Positions 1-6,259 of a DNA stretch of 13,237 nucleotides are shown one piece after another. Made by a program: the position numbers and the translations under genes. The DNA lies in NCBI GenBank assembly GCA_946186335.1, contig CAMHMW010000038.1:1-13237 (forward strand). Reading direction: 5' to 3'. The notes below the pieces were generated by a model that was given only the letters and a program-made list of their open reading frames with translations, was not told the DNA's origin and searched no databases. The DNA is from an uncultured Candidatus Melainabacteria bacterium (lineage in GTDB: Bacteria > Cyanobacteriota > Vampirovibrionia > Gastranaerophilales > Gastranaerophilaceae). The first letter of the stretch is position 1. Each line of letters starts with the position of its first letter.

Positions 1-17
1 CTTCGCTCAGAATGACG
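1..17. repeat. Tail of a dispersed intergenic repeat (truncated by window edge)
   Basis: The first 17 bases, read on the minus strand, are CGTCATTCTGAGCGAAG. I recognise this as the opening of a short non-coding repeat that recurs between genes in many bacterial and metagenomic assemblies. Only its end lies in the window, so the element cannot be delimited. It lies beside a chain of hairpins, which fits a repeat-rich intergenic region. Confidence 0.45.
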
Positions 18-56
18 GTACTTTTAGCCTGTAACATTCTATATAGTTACCAAAAT

Positions 57-106
57 AATTTGTTGGGCAGGAATACCCAACATACTTACTTTCTGCCTAA
101 CAAATT
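57..106. repeat. Imperfect inverted repeat with nested hairpin
   Basis: Bases 57-70 (AATTTGTTGGGCAG) pair with 93-106 (CTGCCTAACAAATT) over 14 positions with one mismatch. Inside it, TGTTGGG at 61-67 pairs perfectly with CCCAACA at 76-82. The two pairings compete for 61-67, so two alternative folds exist. There is no T-run on either side that would make it a terminator. It looks like a repeat unit rather than a regulatory site of one gene. Confidence 0.6.
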
Positions 107-119
107 CATGCCTCACCCA

Positions 120-146
120 CCCCTCTCCTATTCCTTAGGAGAGGGG
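120..146. repeat. Perfect 11-bp inverted repeat (CCCCTCTCCTA stem)
   Basis: Bases 120-130 and 136-146 form a perfect 11-bp G+C-rich stem around the 5-base loop TTCCT. The G+C content is far above the surrounding DNA. No T-run follows on either strand, so a simple rho-independent terminator is not supported. The CCCTCTCC...GGAGAGGG pattern is common in dispersed intergenic repeats. Confidence 0.6.
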
Positions 147-157
147 GAAAATATAGA

Positions 158-173
158 GTGCGATGTTTCGCAC
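158..173. repeat. Small perfect hairpin GTGCGA-TGTT-TCGCAC
   Basis: A perfect 6-bp stem (158-163 with 168-173) encloses the 4-base loop TGTT. It lies between the 11-bp inverted repeat and the terminator, and continues the run of hairpins in this gene-free stretch. Its function is unknown. Confidence 0.45.
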
Positions 174-186
174 CATTATACTCTTA

Positions 187-222
187 CAAAAAGAAAAGAC
201 AGGAGGTGTGATTCCTGTCTTT
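187..222 (-). terminator. Rho-independent terminator of the 250-801 gene
   Basis: On the minus strand a perfect 10-bp stem, AAAGACAGGA with TCCTGTCTTT (bases 222-213 and 204-195), has an 8-base loop. It is followed by a T-rich run at 197-187. It begins about 28 bases after the stop codon of the minus-strand gene at 250-801, the expected place for its terminator. Confidence 0.85.
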
Positions 223-249
223 AGATTTATTAGACTCAATTAATTATTT

Positions 250-801
250 TTATTTTGACATAGTTTGTACTTCTGTTTTCAAAACATCGTGCGCTGCGGC
301 AATAACTGCGCCGGTAACAGCACCAGCTGTAAGGAAGAACCCGGTCGGTCTGATATGTTTCGTAACCAAATTGTAAGCATTAAGACATTGTTTTGCTGTT
401 TTTTCGGCTATCAGAGAACTCTTTTTGCATAATTTTTTGAATGCAACAAGTTGTTCTTTTGATTCTTCACCCAGAGATTTAAGAGCTTCTCTGAGGTCGG
501 ATTTTTTAACGGTATCGCCTTCCTTCATTCCGTTAAACAATTTTACAAACATATCTTCGGCTAATGTTTTGTCTTCCTTTGCTTTCAAAGAATTAACAAA
601 TTTCTCTGTTCTGACATTGAACTGAGTTTTTTCTCTGTTAATCTTGTTGCTTACTTTAATGTACTCATCGCTATTTTTTTCTTCGTGTGTAAGAGGGAGG
701 GCATATTTTGCACCATAACCGAGAGCAGCACCAACTACTGCACCCTGTGCAACCGGTATAAATATGCTGTGTCTTTTGTTACTTACTGCTTCTACTACCA
801 T
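250..801 (-). CDS. Small protein with two glycine-rich hydrophobic segments, unknown function
   Basis: This 183-residue protein matches no family I can name. It has a glycine/alanine-rich hydrophobic segment at about residues 13-36 and a second at about 153-172. Between them lies a long, highly charged Lys/Glu-rich stretch that should be helical. The two segments resemble glycine-zipper membrane helices, so a hairpin-like inner-membrane protein with a soluble middle is plausible. The ATG is well supported: AAGGAAG lies 8 bases upstream. A consensus promoter inside the end of the preceding gene drives it with a leader of about 139 bases, and a strong terminator follows. It is therefore probably a monocistronic, well-expressed gene, although read-through from the glyA unit is possible. 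The style resembles lineage-restricted hypothetical proteins of gut Melainabacteria, but that is an impression only. Confidence 0.8.
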   Translation of the reverse strand: MVVEAVSNKRHSIFIPVAQGAVVGAALGYGAKYALPLTHEEKNSDEYIKVSNKINREKTQFNVRTEKFVNSLKAKEDKTLAEDMFVKLFNGMKEGDTVKKSDLREALKSLGEESKEQLVAFKKLCKKSSLIAEKTAKQCLNAYNLVTKHIRPTGFFLTAGAVTGAVIAAAHDVLKTEVQTMSK

Positions 802-940
802 AATAGTTCTTCCTTATGTTCATACGACATGACTCACAAGTTTATTACTTTATTGAGTCCTATGGTAGGATTTGCACTTAAATATTTCACCTCGGCAGAA
901 AACTTACCTAAATAAAACTGAGTAATCAAACCCTAAATTT
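802..940 (-). promoter_or_regulatory. Long structured 5' leader of the 250-801 gene
   Basis: From the predicted start site near 940 to the ATG at 801 there are about 139 untranslated bases. They hold two stems that share bases 858-859. One pairs 831-836 with 854-859 (GACTCA/TGAGTC), plus an inner 838-841/847-850 stem. The other pairs 858-862 with 866-870 (TCCTA/TAGGA). Because bases are shared, the two cannot both form completely. I recognise no known riboswitch class here. Confidence 0.4.
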
Positions 941-946
941 TTTCAC

Positions 947-975
947 ATTATATATCGATATTATTTTTTTGTCAA
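947..975 (-). promoter_or_regulatory. Perfect sigma-70 promoter overlapping the end of the WecA/TagO-type gene
   Basis: On the minus strand TTGACA (975-970) and TATAAT (952-947) are separated by exactly 17 bases, a full consensus match in both boxes. The -35 box and part of the spacer lie within the last codons of the transferase gene. Transcription should begin near base 940 and read the 183-residue gene. Confidence 0.8.
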
Positions 976-2004
976 TACCCTTACTAAATTCAGTAAAAGC
1001 ATGATGCCGACAAGCGCCAGAGTTAAGAAAAAGTCATACTTTATAGCATTATGACTTGCAAAAAGACAAGCCAGACCGCCCGCCAAAATTGCGACAGATG
1101 TTAAAATAACAACGGTTTTCTTCTGAGAAAATCCTGCATGGAGTAATTTGTGATGTATATGCTCGGCATCCGCAACAAAAGGTGACTGCCCTTTGGCTAT
1201 TCTTCTGAGGCTTGAATATGTAATATCCATAATCGGCACCGCTAAAACTACAAACGGTAATAAAATAGCAAGAGTTGCAACCTTCATAACACCGGTTATT
1301 GATATTGTAGCAAGCAAAAATCCCGAAAACAATGCTCCGCTGTCACCCATAAAGATTTTTGCAGGATTAAAGTTAAAAGTTAGAAATGCAAGCATTGAAC
1401 CTGCCAAAATAAAACCTATAAGTGCGCTAATCGGATTTGGAGGGCTGAGAGTTATTGCAAGGATAGCCAAAGTGATTGCGTTTACCGTCACAACAGAACC
1501 CGCAAGTCCGTCAACTCCGTCAATAAAATTAAGTGCATTTGAAATTCCGACTATCCACAAAAGAGTAATCGGATAGGAGAACCAACCCAAATCAATGCCG
1601 CCAAAGAACGGAATACTGTCAATCTGAACCCCAAGCAAATACACCATTGTTGCAATTGATACCTGAATTAAAAGTTTAAATTTTGCCCCAAGCCCGTAAA
1701 CATCGTCAATCAAGCCCAAAAGAAACATCAGAGAACTGCCGAGCAAAATTCCGGACACCAGTTTTCCGTACGGATAATAATTCATCAAAACAAGGCATAA
1801 AAAAGTCAGCATCGTACTTGCCCAAATGGCAACTCCGCCTATTCTTGAAATCGGTTTGGTATGAATTTTTCTGTCATTCGGGAGGTCAACAAGCCCCTCT
1901 TTTTTTGAAAAATTTATAACCAGCGGAACAAGAAATACCCCAAAAATGTAGGCTATTACCGAACCGATTATATGCGAATGTTCTAATGTTGGTAACTTGA
2001 TTAT
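961..2004 (-). CDS. WecA/TagO-type undecaprenyl-phosphate sugar-1-phosphate transferase, apparent AUA start
   Basis: This integral membrane enzyme transfers a UDP-sugar phosphate (typically GlcNAc-1-P) to undecaprenyl phosphate, the first step of wall or surface polysaccharide assembly. Numbered from the start at 2004 (347 residues, the usual length), it has a first helix at about 9-30. It then shows the family signature DLPNDRKIHTKPISRIGG, Asp-Asp near 100-101, NFIDGVDGLAG ending at 169, KIFMGDSG near 216-223 and HIHH at 282-285. The first ATG in frame is at 1812, but starting there would delete helix 1 and the whole RKxH...GG signature. The frame is open well upstream, and AAAGGAG at 2019-2013 lies 8 bases before the codon ATA at 2004-2002. 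No ATG, GTG or TTG occurs between. It follows glyA by 16 bases and is probably cotranscribed. WecA, TagO and related names cannot be separated by sequence reading. Confidence 0.85.
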   Translation of the reverse strand: MIKLPTLEHSHIIGSVIAYIFGVFLVPLVINFSKKEGLVDLPNDRKIHTKPISRIGGVAIWASTMLTFLCLVLMNYYPYGKLVSGILLGSSLMFLLGLIDDVYGLGAKFKLLIQVSIATMVYLLGVQIDSIPFFGGIDLGWFSYPITLLWIVGISNALNFIDGVDGLAGSVVTVNAITLAILAITLSPPNPISALIGFILAGSMLAFLTFNFNPAKIFMGDSGALFSGFLLATISITGVMKVATLAILLPFVVLAVPIMDITYSSLRRIAKGQSPFVADAEHIHHKLLHAGFSQKKTVVILTSVAILAGGLACLFASHNAIKYDFFLTLALVGIMLLLNLVRVLTKK

Positions 2005-2012
2005 GGTGTTTT

Positions 2013-2019
2013 CTCCTTT
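2013..2019 (-). promoter_or_regulatory. Ribosome binding site that sets the start of the WecA/TagO-type gene
   Basis: AAAGGAG (minus strand) lies one base after the glyA stop codon. The 8 bases AAAACACC separate it from ATA at 2004-2002. This spacing is ideal, which argues that translation begins here and not at the ATG 190 bases further downstream. Confidence 0.75.
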
Positions 2020-2020
2020 A

Positions 2021-3256
2021 TTAATACAACGGATGTTTTGCGCACAGTTTCAAAGAGCGTTCTCTGAGATTTTTCAGTGCCATTTCATTATCGGATGAAA
2101 ATACTGCCGATGCAATAATTTTTGCAACTTCTGTCATATCTTCTTCCTTAAATCCTCTTGTTGTAACAGCCGGTGTACCAAGTCTTATACCTGATGTTAC
2201 AAAAGGTGACTGCGGATCGTTCGGAACGGTATTTTTATTTGCGGTAATACCAACACGTTCCAAAACATTTGCAATATCTTTACCCGTTTTGCCATTTTTT
2301 CTCAAATCAAGTGTCATAAGATGATTTTCAGTCATACCGCCGACAATATCCAAACCCTCATCCATTAACCCTTGCGCAAGTGCTTTAGCATTTTTGACAA
2401 TTTGTTTTGCGTATTCTTTAAATTCGGGTTTTGAGGCTTCTAATAAAGCAACCGCTTTTCCCGCGATAATATGCTCCAAAGGCCCGCCCTGAAGTCCGGG
2501 GAATACGGCTTTGTCAATCGCCTGTGCAAATTCTTCCCTGCACATAATGATACCGCCGCGCGGACCTCTTAGTGATTTGTGAGTTGTTGTTGTTACAAAA
2601 TCACAATACGGTGCAGGTGACGGATGTTCACCCGTTGCAACAAGTCCCGCAATATGGGCAATATCAGCCAAAAGTAATGCGCCGACTTCATCTGCGATTT
2701 CTCTGAACTTTTTGAAATCAATTATTTTTGAATAGTTGCTTGCTCCGCAGATAATCAGTTTCGGCTTATGTTCGATGGCTTTTTGTCTTACGTCATCATA
2801 GTCAATTTCGCCGTTATCATTTATACCGTAACTTTTTACGTCATAGTACATGCCTGAAAAATTAACAGGCGAACCATGAGAAAGGTGACCGCCGTTGGAT
2901 AAATCCATGCTCAAAACTCTGTCACCGGGCTGCATGGTTGCCATAAAAACAGCCATATTCGCTTGTGCGCCGCTGTGAGGCTGAACATTTGCGTGATCCA
3001 TATTAAAAAGTGCGCATGCCCTTTTTTGTGCAAGTTCTTCAATTACGTCTATGTGTTCGCAACCGTTGTAATACCTTTTGTGCGGTTTTCCTTCCGCATA
3101 TTTATTTGTTAAAACACTTCCGCATGCCTCCATAACCGCTAATGATGTGCAGTTTTCACTTGCTATAAGTTCTATGGTTTCCTGCTGGCGTTTAAGTTCT
3201 AACTCTATCTGTTCCGCTACTTGCGGGTCTGTTTTTCTTATATTTTCTATATTCAT
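2021..3256 (-). CDS. glyA: Serine hydroxymethyltransferase
   Basis: SHMT is a cytoplasmic PLP enzyme that interconverts serine and glycine and loads a one-carbon unit on tetrahydrofolate. The 411-residue protein is full length. It shows the N-terminal IELIASEN motif (about 28-35), the substrate-binding NKYAEGKPHKRYYNG region (51-65), HSGAQAN (94-100), and the PLP-binding lysine in TTTTHKSLRGPRGG (Lys227). The ATG has GGGGAG about 5 bases upstream. A promoter with a perfect TATAAT lies between this gene and nagZ. The next gene begins 16 bases after the stop, with its ribosome site almost touching the stop codon, so the two are likely cotranscribed. Nothing is missing or unusual in the protein. 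Confidence 0.97.
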   Translation of the reverse strand: MNIENIRKTDPQVAEQIELELKRQQETIELIASENCTSLAVMEACGSVLTNKYAEGKPHKRYYNGCEHIDVIEELAQKRACALFNMDHANVQPHSGAQANMAVFMATMQPGDRVLSMDLSNGGHLSHGSPVNFSGMYYDVKSYGINDNGEIDYDDVRQKAIEHKPKLIICGASNYSKIIDFKKFREIADEVGALLLADIAHIAGLVATGEHPSPAPYCDFVTTTTHKSLRGPRGGIIMCREEFAQAIDKAVFPGLQGGPLEHIIAGKAVALLEASKPEFKEYAKQIVKNAKALAQGLMDEGLDIVGGMTENHLMTLDLRKNGKTGKDIANVLERVGITANKNTVPNDPQSPFVTSGIRLGTPAVTTRGFKEEDMTEVAKIIASAVFSSDNEMALKNLRERSLKLCAKHPLY

Positions 3257-3276
3257 ACACTCTCCCCTTTTTTATA

Positions 3277-3304
3277 ATTATACTTTTTTATATCATTTAC
3301 GCAA
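3277..3304 (-). promoter_or_regulatory. Promoter of glyA
   Basis: On the minus strand a perfect TATAAT (3282-3277) is preceded, after a 16-base spacer, by TTGCGT (3304-3299), a partial -35 match. It lies just after the stop codon of the upstream nagZ gene and would give a leader of about 15 bases containing the glyA ribosome site. Confidence 0.6.
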
Positions 3305-3308
3305 GTTA

Positions 3309-4274
3309 TTAATATTGATTTTTCAGTTTAATAATTTTTTCAAAAGATTTGCTGATTTTTTCGGAAAGTTCACTGTCAGAGAGTGCTTTTTGGTAAATTT
3401 GCTCAATTATATCAATGGTCTTTTGGTCGGAATTTCTGTATATAAACATATTTAACCCCGCCTTTATCCCCATAATGCATGCTTCCACCTCTCCGAATGC
3501 GCTGACACCTTTCATAACCATATCATCAGAAATTGCAACCCCGTCAAAATGCAGTTTGTTACGAAGATAAGAAAGTGCATTTAGACTTAGTGATGTGGGA
3601 ATCGGCTCTTTTTCAAAGCAGGTGCAATGAAGATGAGCAACCATAACCATTTCGATTTTATCATCACAGGCACATTTAAAAGGTTTTATGTGAGTTTTCT
3701 CCATTTCTTCAAGCGAAAGGTCTATTTGAGGTAAGGTCAGGTGAGAATCAGCATTTGCATCCCCATGCCCCGGGAAATGTTTTACACATGGTATAATACC
3801 GTTTTTGCGGTATATTTCGGAAACTGATTTTCCGCATCGGCAAACTGTGTTAGTATCTGATGAAAACGCTCTTTCCCCGATAATAGGATTATCAGGGTTT
3901 GTATTTACATCGACACAGGGGGCAAAGTTCAGATTTATACCGTAAGAAACCAGTTCTTTCGCTATCTCATCCGTTTGTTTGGCAAGAAATTCATCACCTT
4001 TTTCTGCTGCAAATTTTGCGGATAAATATTTTTTTCCGTTATGTATGTTTTCAGTTCTTTCAACCCGTCCGCCTTCTTGGTCTATGGACATAAACGGCGG
4101 AATTTTTGCATAACTTTTCAACTCTTTTATAAGTGAACGAAACTGCGATGCACTTTTTATGTCGTCTTTAAAAAAGATAATTCCCCCGAGACCTTTCTGC
4201 AACGCACTTTTGTATTCCCCGCCCGAAAGCCCCAGAATAAACATCTGATAAAGTTTTTCTTTTAACTCGTTCAT
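3309..4274 (-). CDS. nagZ: Beta-N-acetylhexosaminidase, glycoside hydrolase family 3 (NagZ-like)
   Basis: NagZ removes N-acetylglucosamine from anhydro-muropeptides during peptidoglycan recycling. The 321 residues form a single GH3 barrel domain, the usual size for cytoplasmic NagZ, with no signal peptide. DQEGGRV (65-71) is a family signature. KHFPGHGDANADSH (165-178) holds the mobile-loop Asp/His dyad that acts as general acid/base, and ISDDMVMKG holds the Asp nucleophile (Asp250). NPIIGERAF near 130-137 is also typical. The start codon comes one base after the stop of the upstream 198-residue gene, and no clear ribosome site precedes it, so translational coupling is likely. It is the last gene of a three-gene unit that starts with a secreted hydrolase. 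Another GH3 substrate cannot be ruled out. Confidence 0.92.
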   Translation of the reverse strand: MNELKEKLYQMFILGLSGGEYKSALQKGLGGIIFFKDDIKSASQFRSLIKELKSYAKIPPFMSIDQEGGRVERTENIHNGKKYLSAKFAAEKGDEFLAKQTDEIAKELVSYGINLNFAPCVDVNTNPDNPIIGERAFSSDTNTVCRCGKSVSEIYRKNGIIPCVKHFPGHGDANADSHLTLPQIDLSLEEMEKTHIKPFKCACDDKIEMVMVAHLHCTCFEKEPIPTSLSLNALSYLRNKLHFDGVAISDDMVMKGVSAFGEVEACIMGIKAGLNMFIYRNSDQKTIDIIEQIYQKALSDSELSEKISKSFEKIIKLKNQY

Positions 4275-4275
4275 A

Positions 4276-4872
4276 TTATTTTTTGTATGCCAAACCCAAA
4301 ACTTCTTTTAAATCAAGTAAATTACCCGTTTGTATAACTTCTTTTATTTTGTCATTTATTTTTTCGCAGTCGCTCTTGCCGGGAATTGAAAAACCTTTCG
4401 GCAATTCAAGATGTGCTGTGGTATTCGTTGATGTAAAGCCCTTATTTATGGTCAAAAATTCCTTGTATGCCCTTAAAATAATTACATCAAGCGGGTCATA
4501 TTCATAATTTTCGTTTATGTAATACTTTGCATCTTTTTTTAGTCTGTCAAAAAACGCTATTGAATAATCAGCTTCTTCTACTGCCTCCGCCTCATCATAT
4601 TCATCACCAAGACAGGGATTTCCTTCAATTGTTACATCTCCCAGAGATTTTATATAGGTCGCCCACAAAAGACTGCCCAAACAAAAACCGACATTGTTTT
4701 CAGCCATGTGTTTCAGTTTCGGGTACGCCATTTTGAACTGGAATTTTTTCTGTCCGAAATTTTTAAATTGTTCAAGATTTGCGTAAATATATTCGGCACT
4801 TATTGATAAAATGGTTGTGTGCTGTGCAAACCCCGGGTCAAAAAGAACCGCCTGTATTGTTGTTTCTGTCAT
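4276..4872 (-). CDS. Unknown 198-residue protein between a secreted hydrolase and nagZ
   Basis: I do not recognise this protein. It has no signal peptide and no convincing membrane segment, so it is probably cytoplasmic. A notable acidic patch lies at residues 90-102 (DEYDEAEAVEEAD), followed by an aromatic- and lysine-rich helical stretch. The middle (about 60-80) is moderately hydrophobic with two cysteines nearby. The ATG follows the stop codon of the upstream hydrolase with no gap, and GAGGTG lies just before that stop, so the start is well supported. NagZ begins one base after its own stop. Such tight spacing suggests the three are made together, but no function can be inferred from context alone. 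Confidence 0.85.
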   Translation of the reverse strand: MTETTIQAVLFDPGFAQHTTILSISAEYIYANLEQFKNFGQKKFQFKMAYPKLKHMAENNVGFCLGSLLWATYIKSLGDVTIEGNPCLGDEYDEAEAVEEADYSIAFFDRLKKDAKYYINENYEYDPLDVIILRAYKEFLTINKGFTSTNTTAHLELPKGFSIPGKSDCEKINDKIKEVIQTGNLLDLKEVLGLAYKK

Positions 4873-6066
4873 TTATAACACCTCTGATTTCTTATTCTTC
4901 CTTTTTAAAACTTTGTCTTGATATTTTTTATCATACTGGAATTTTGTTCCGTTGACAAAACTTTTAACAACTCCGTTTGCAAAAGTTCCCCTTGCAGACC
5001 AGTATGAAGTATGGGCAATGAATGCCGAACGCTTTGACCAGACACCCGAATTGTCGTATATTACTCCCTCAGGATTTTCAATTTTTACATCCGCCATTTC
5101 CTCTATCTGTTCAATTGTTAAATTTCTGCTTGTCGGAAAACCTAGCGGGTCTTCACGAAAATTCACCGTCAAAACGTAAATCCCGCTTTCCAGAACATGT
5201 TTAATCATGTATTTGCTGTAAAAATTAAATTCATAATTATCGTCCGCCATATCGGAATAGAAAAGCGGCATCGGGCTTGCAAAACTGACTACCCCTACGA
5301 CCTGACCTTCAGGTGAGCAGTATTGTTCTGTGTATTCGTCAAGTTTAAGATAATTTTCTTTCAACAAATCTTTGTTCTGATTAAGTACCAAATGCCCCGT
5401 ATTTGAAATAACACCAATATTTCCTTTTTCATGAGACAGGGCAGAAAGACAAGTTTTTTTCTGCGGATTTGCCTTTGCAAATTCTATAATATCTTCATCC
5501 GCATTCAGCGATTCAAATAAAAGTTCGGTATCTATGTACGGAAATTTGTAGAGCATGTACTGGTAATTTATGAATGTTCCTGCCGAATATCCAAACAGTA
5601 TAACCTTTTGACCATTCTGTGCCTGAATTTTCACTTCCTCATTCAAATCGTCAAGAATCGGAAGCATATTGTGTGGTTTCTGAACCCAGATTGCATCGTG
5701 CATAAACTGAGTGAGCAAACTCCTTATTTCATAAGCAAGAGTTGAACTTATGGCTTTTGAAATATTTAAACGGTCTTTTACAAAATCTAAGTCCGTTTTG
5801 CTGTCATAACCCCAGAAAAATATTTGCGGTTTTTCATTTATTACAAGTTTATTATCCTTTGTCCATTTTTTTATCGTGTGGTTTCGCTCAAATTTCTTTT
5901 TCATTACGGGATGGAGTTTTTTAACCCCGCGAATATACCAGTCTTTCATTTTTTTATCGTTGTTGTTTGAACCGTTAATATATAAAAATGTCAGGTTATT
6001 CGTTTCCGCAGGTACGGAAATCTGAATAAACAATAATGCAAGTACTATTAATATAATCTTTTTCAT
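4873..6066 (-). CDS. Secreted alpha/beta hydrolase (GxSxG serine hydrolase)
   Basis: This is a 397-residue exported protein. An N-terminal signal peptide (MKK, a hydrophobic core, then VPA) probably ends at about residue 20. The sequence then follows the alpha/beta hydrolase pattern. An early strand FLYING is followed by the nucleophile elbow GYSAG with Ser161 after strand KVILF. A likely catalytic Asp306 lies in REDPLGFP after strand YVLTVNF, and a late His352 lies in AFIAHTSYW. The predicted triad Ser161-Asp306-His352 is in the standard order. The C-terminal tail is lysine-rich. A lipase, esterase or other serine hydrolase acting in the periplasm or outside the cell is plausible, but the substrate is unknown. 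It is the first gene of a tight unit with an unknown protein and nagZ, which hints at envelope turnover. No ribosome site precedes the ATG; an extended -10 box sits 7 bases upstream. Confidence 0.85.
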   Translation of the reverse strand: MKKIILIVLALLFIQISVPAETNNLTFLYINGSNNNDKKMKDWYIRGVKKLHPVMKKKFERNHTIKKWTKDNKLVINEKPQIFFWGYDSKTDLDFVKDRLNISKAISSTLAYEIRSLLTQFMHDAIWVQKPHNMLPILDDLNEEVKIQAQNGQKVILFGYSAGTFINYQYMLYKFPYIDTELLFESLNADEDIIEFAKANPQKKTCLSALSHEKGNIGVISNTGHLVLNQNKDLLKENYLKLDEYTEQYCSPEGQVVGVVSFASPMPLFYSDMADDNYEFNFYSKYMIKHVLESGIYVLTVNFREDPLGFPTSRNLTIEQIEEMADVKIENPEGVIYDNSGVWSKRSAFIAHTSYWSARGTFANGVVKSFVNGTKFQYDKKYQDKVLKRKNKKSEVL

Positions 6067-6073
6067 GGTTAAA

Positions 6074-6082
6074 ATTTTACCA
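6074..6082 (-). promoter_or_regulatory. Extended -10 promoter of the secreted hydrolase unit
   Basis: On the minus strand TGGTAAAAT (6082-6074) is an extended -10 element with no good -35 box. It ends 7 bases before the ATG at 6066, so the predicted start site is 6067 or 6066 and the mRNA would be leaderless. No AGGAG-type site exists between box and start codon. Confidence 0.5.
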
Positions 6083-6244
6083 CAAGAAAAGTGTTTGAAC
6101 CAGATATTTGAGTAAAATTTACCGCTCTAAATAATTGAAAATTGTTATGATTATGTCATTACGAAACCTAGCCTAAAAAACTGACCTCCTGACTTTATTC
6201 AGTGGCTTTTAAAACAGCTTCATTAAACGAATTGACATTTTCTG

Positions 6245-6253
6245 TGATAAAAT
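6245..6253 (+). promoter_or_regulatory. Extended -10 promoter of comF
   Basis: TGATAAAAT ends 6 bases before the ATG at 6260, which would place the transcription start on the A of the start codon. A TTGACA at 6232-6237 lies only 10 bases upstream of the TAAAAT hexamer, too close for a normal -35 box. No ribosome site precedes the ATG. Confidence 0.5.
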
Positions 6254-6259
6254 TTTTAT

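Noticed and set aside
12..224. 70-codon plus-strand open frame
   Set aside because: It runs through the hairpin repeats and the terminator, has no ribosome site and no protein-like composition. The region is non-coding.
1193..1576. 127-codon plus-strand frame opposite the transferase
   Set aside because: It is a shadow of a well-supported membrane enzyme on the minus strand.
961..1812. Start of the WecA/TagO-type gene at the ATG at 1812
   Set aside because: This would delete the first membrane helix and the RKIHTKPISRIGG signature. The ribosome site and open frame point to a start near 2004.
6155..6210. Possible repeat or hairpin before comF (GTCATTACGAA..., ACTGA...TCAGT)
   Set aside because: The only stem is 5 bp with a 14-base loop, and the resemblance to dispersed repeats is too weak to claim.
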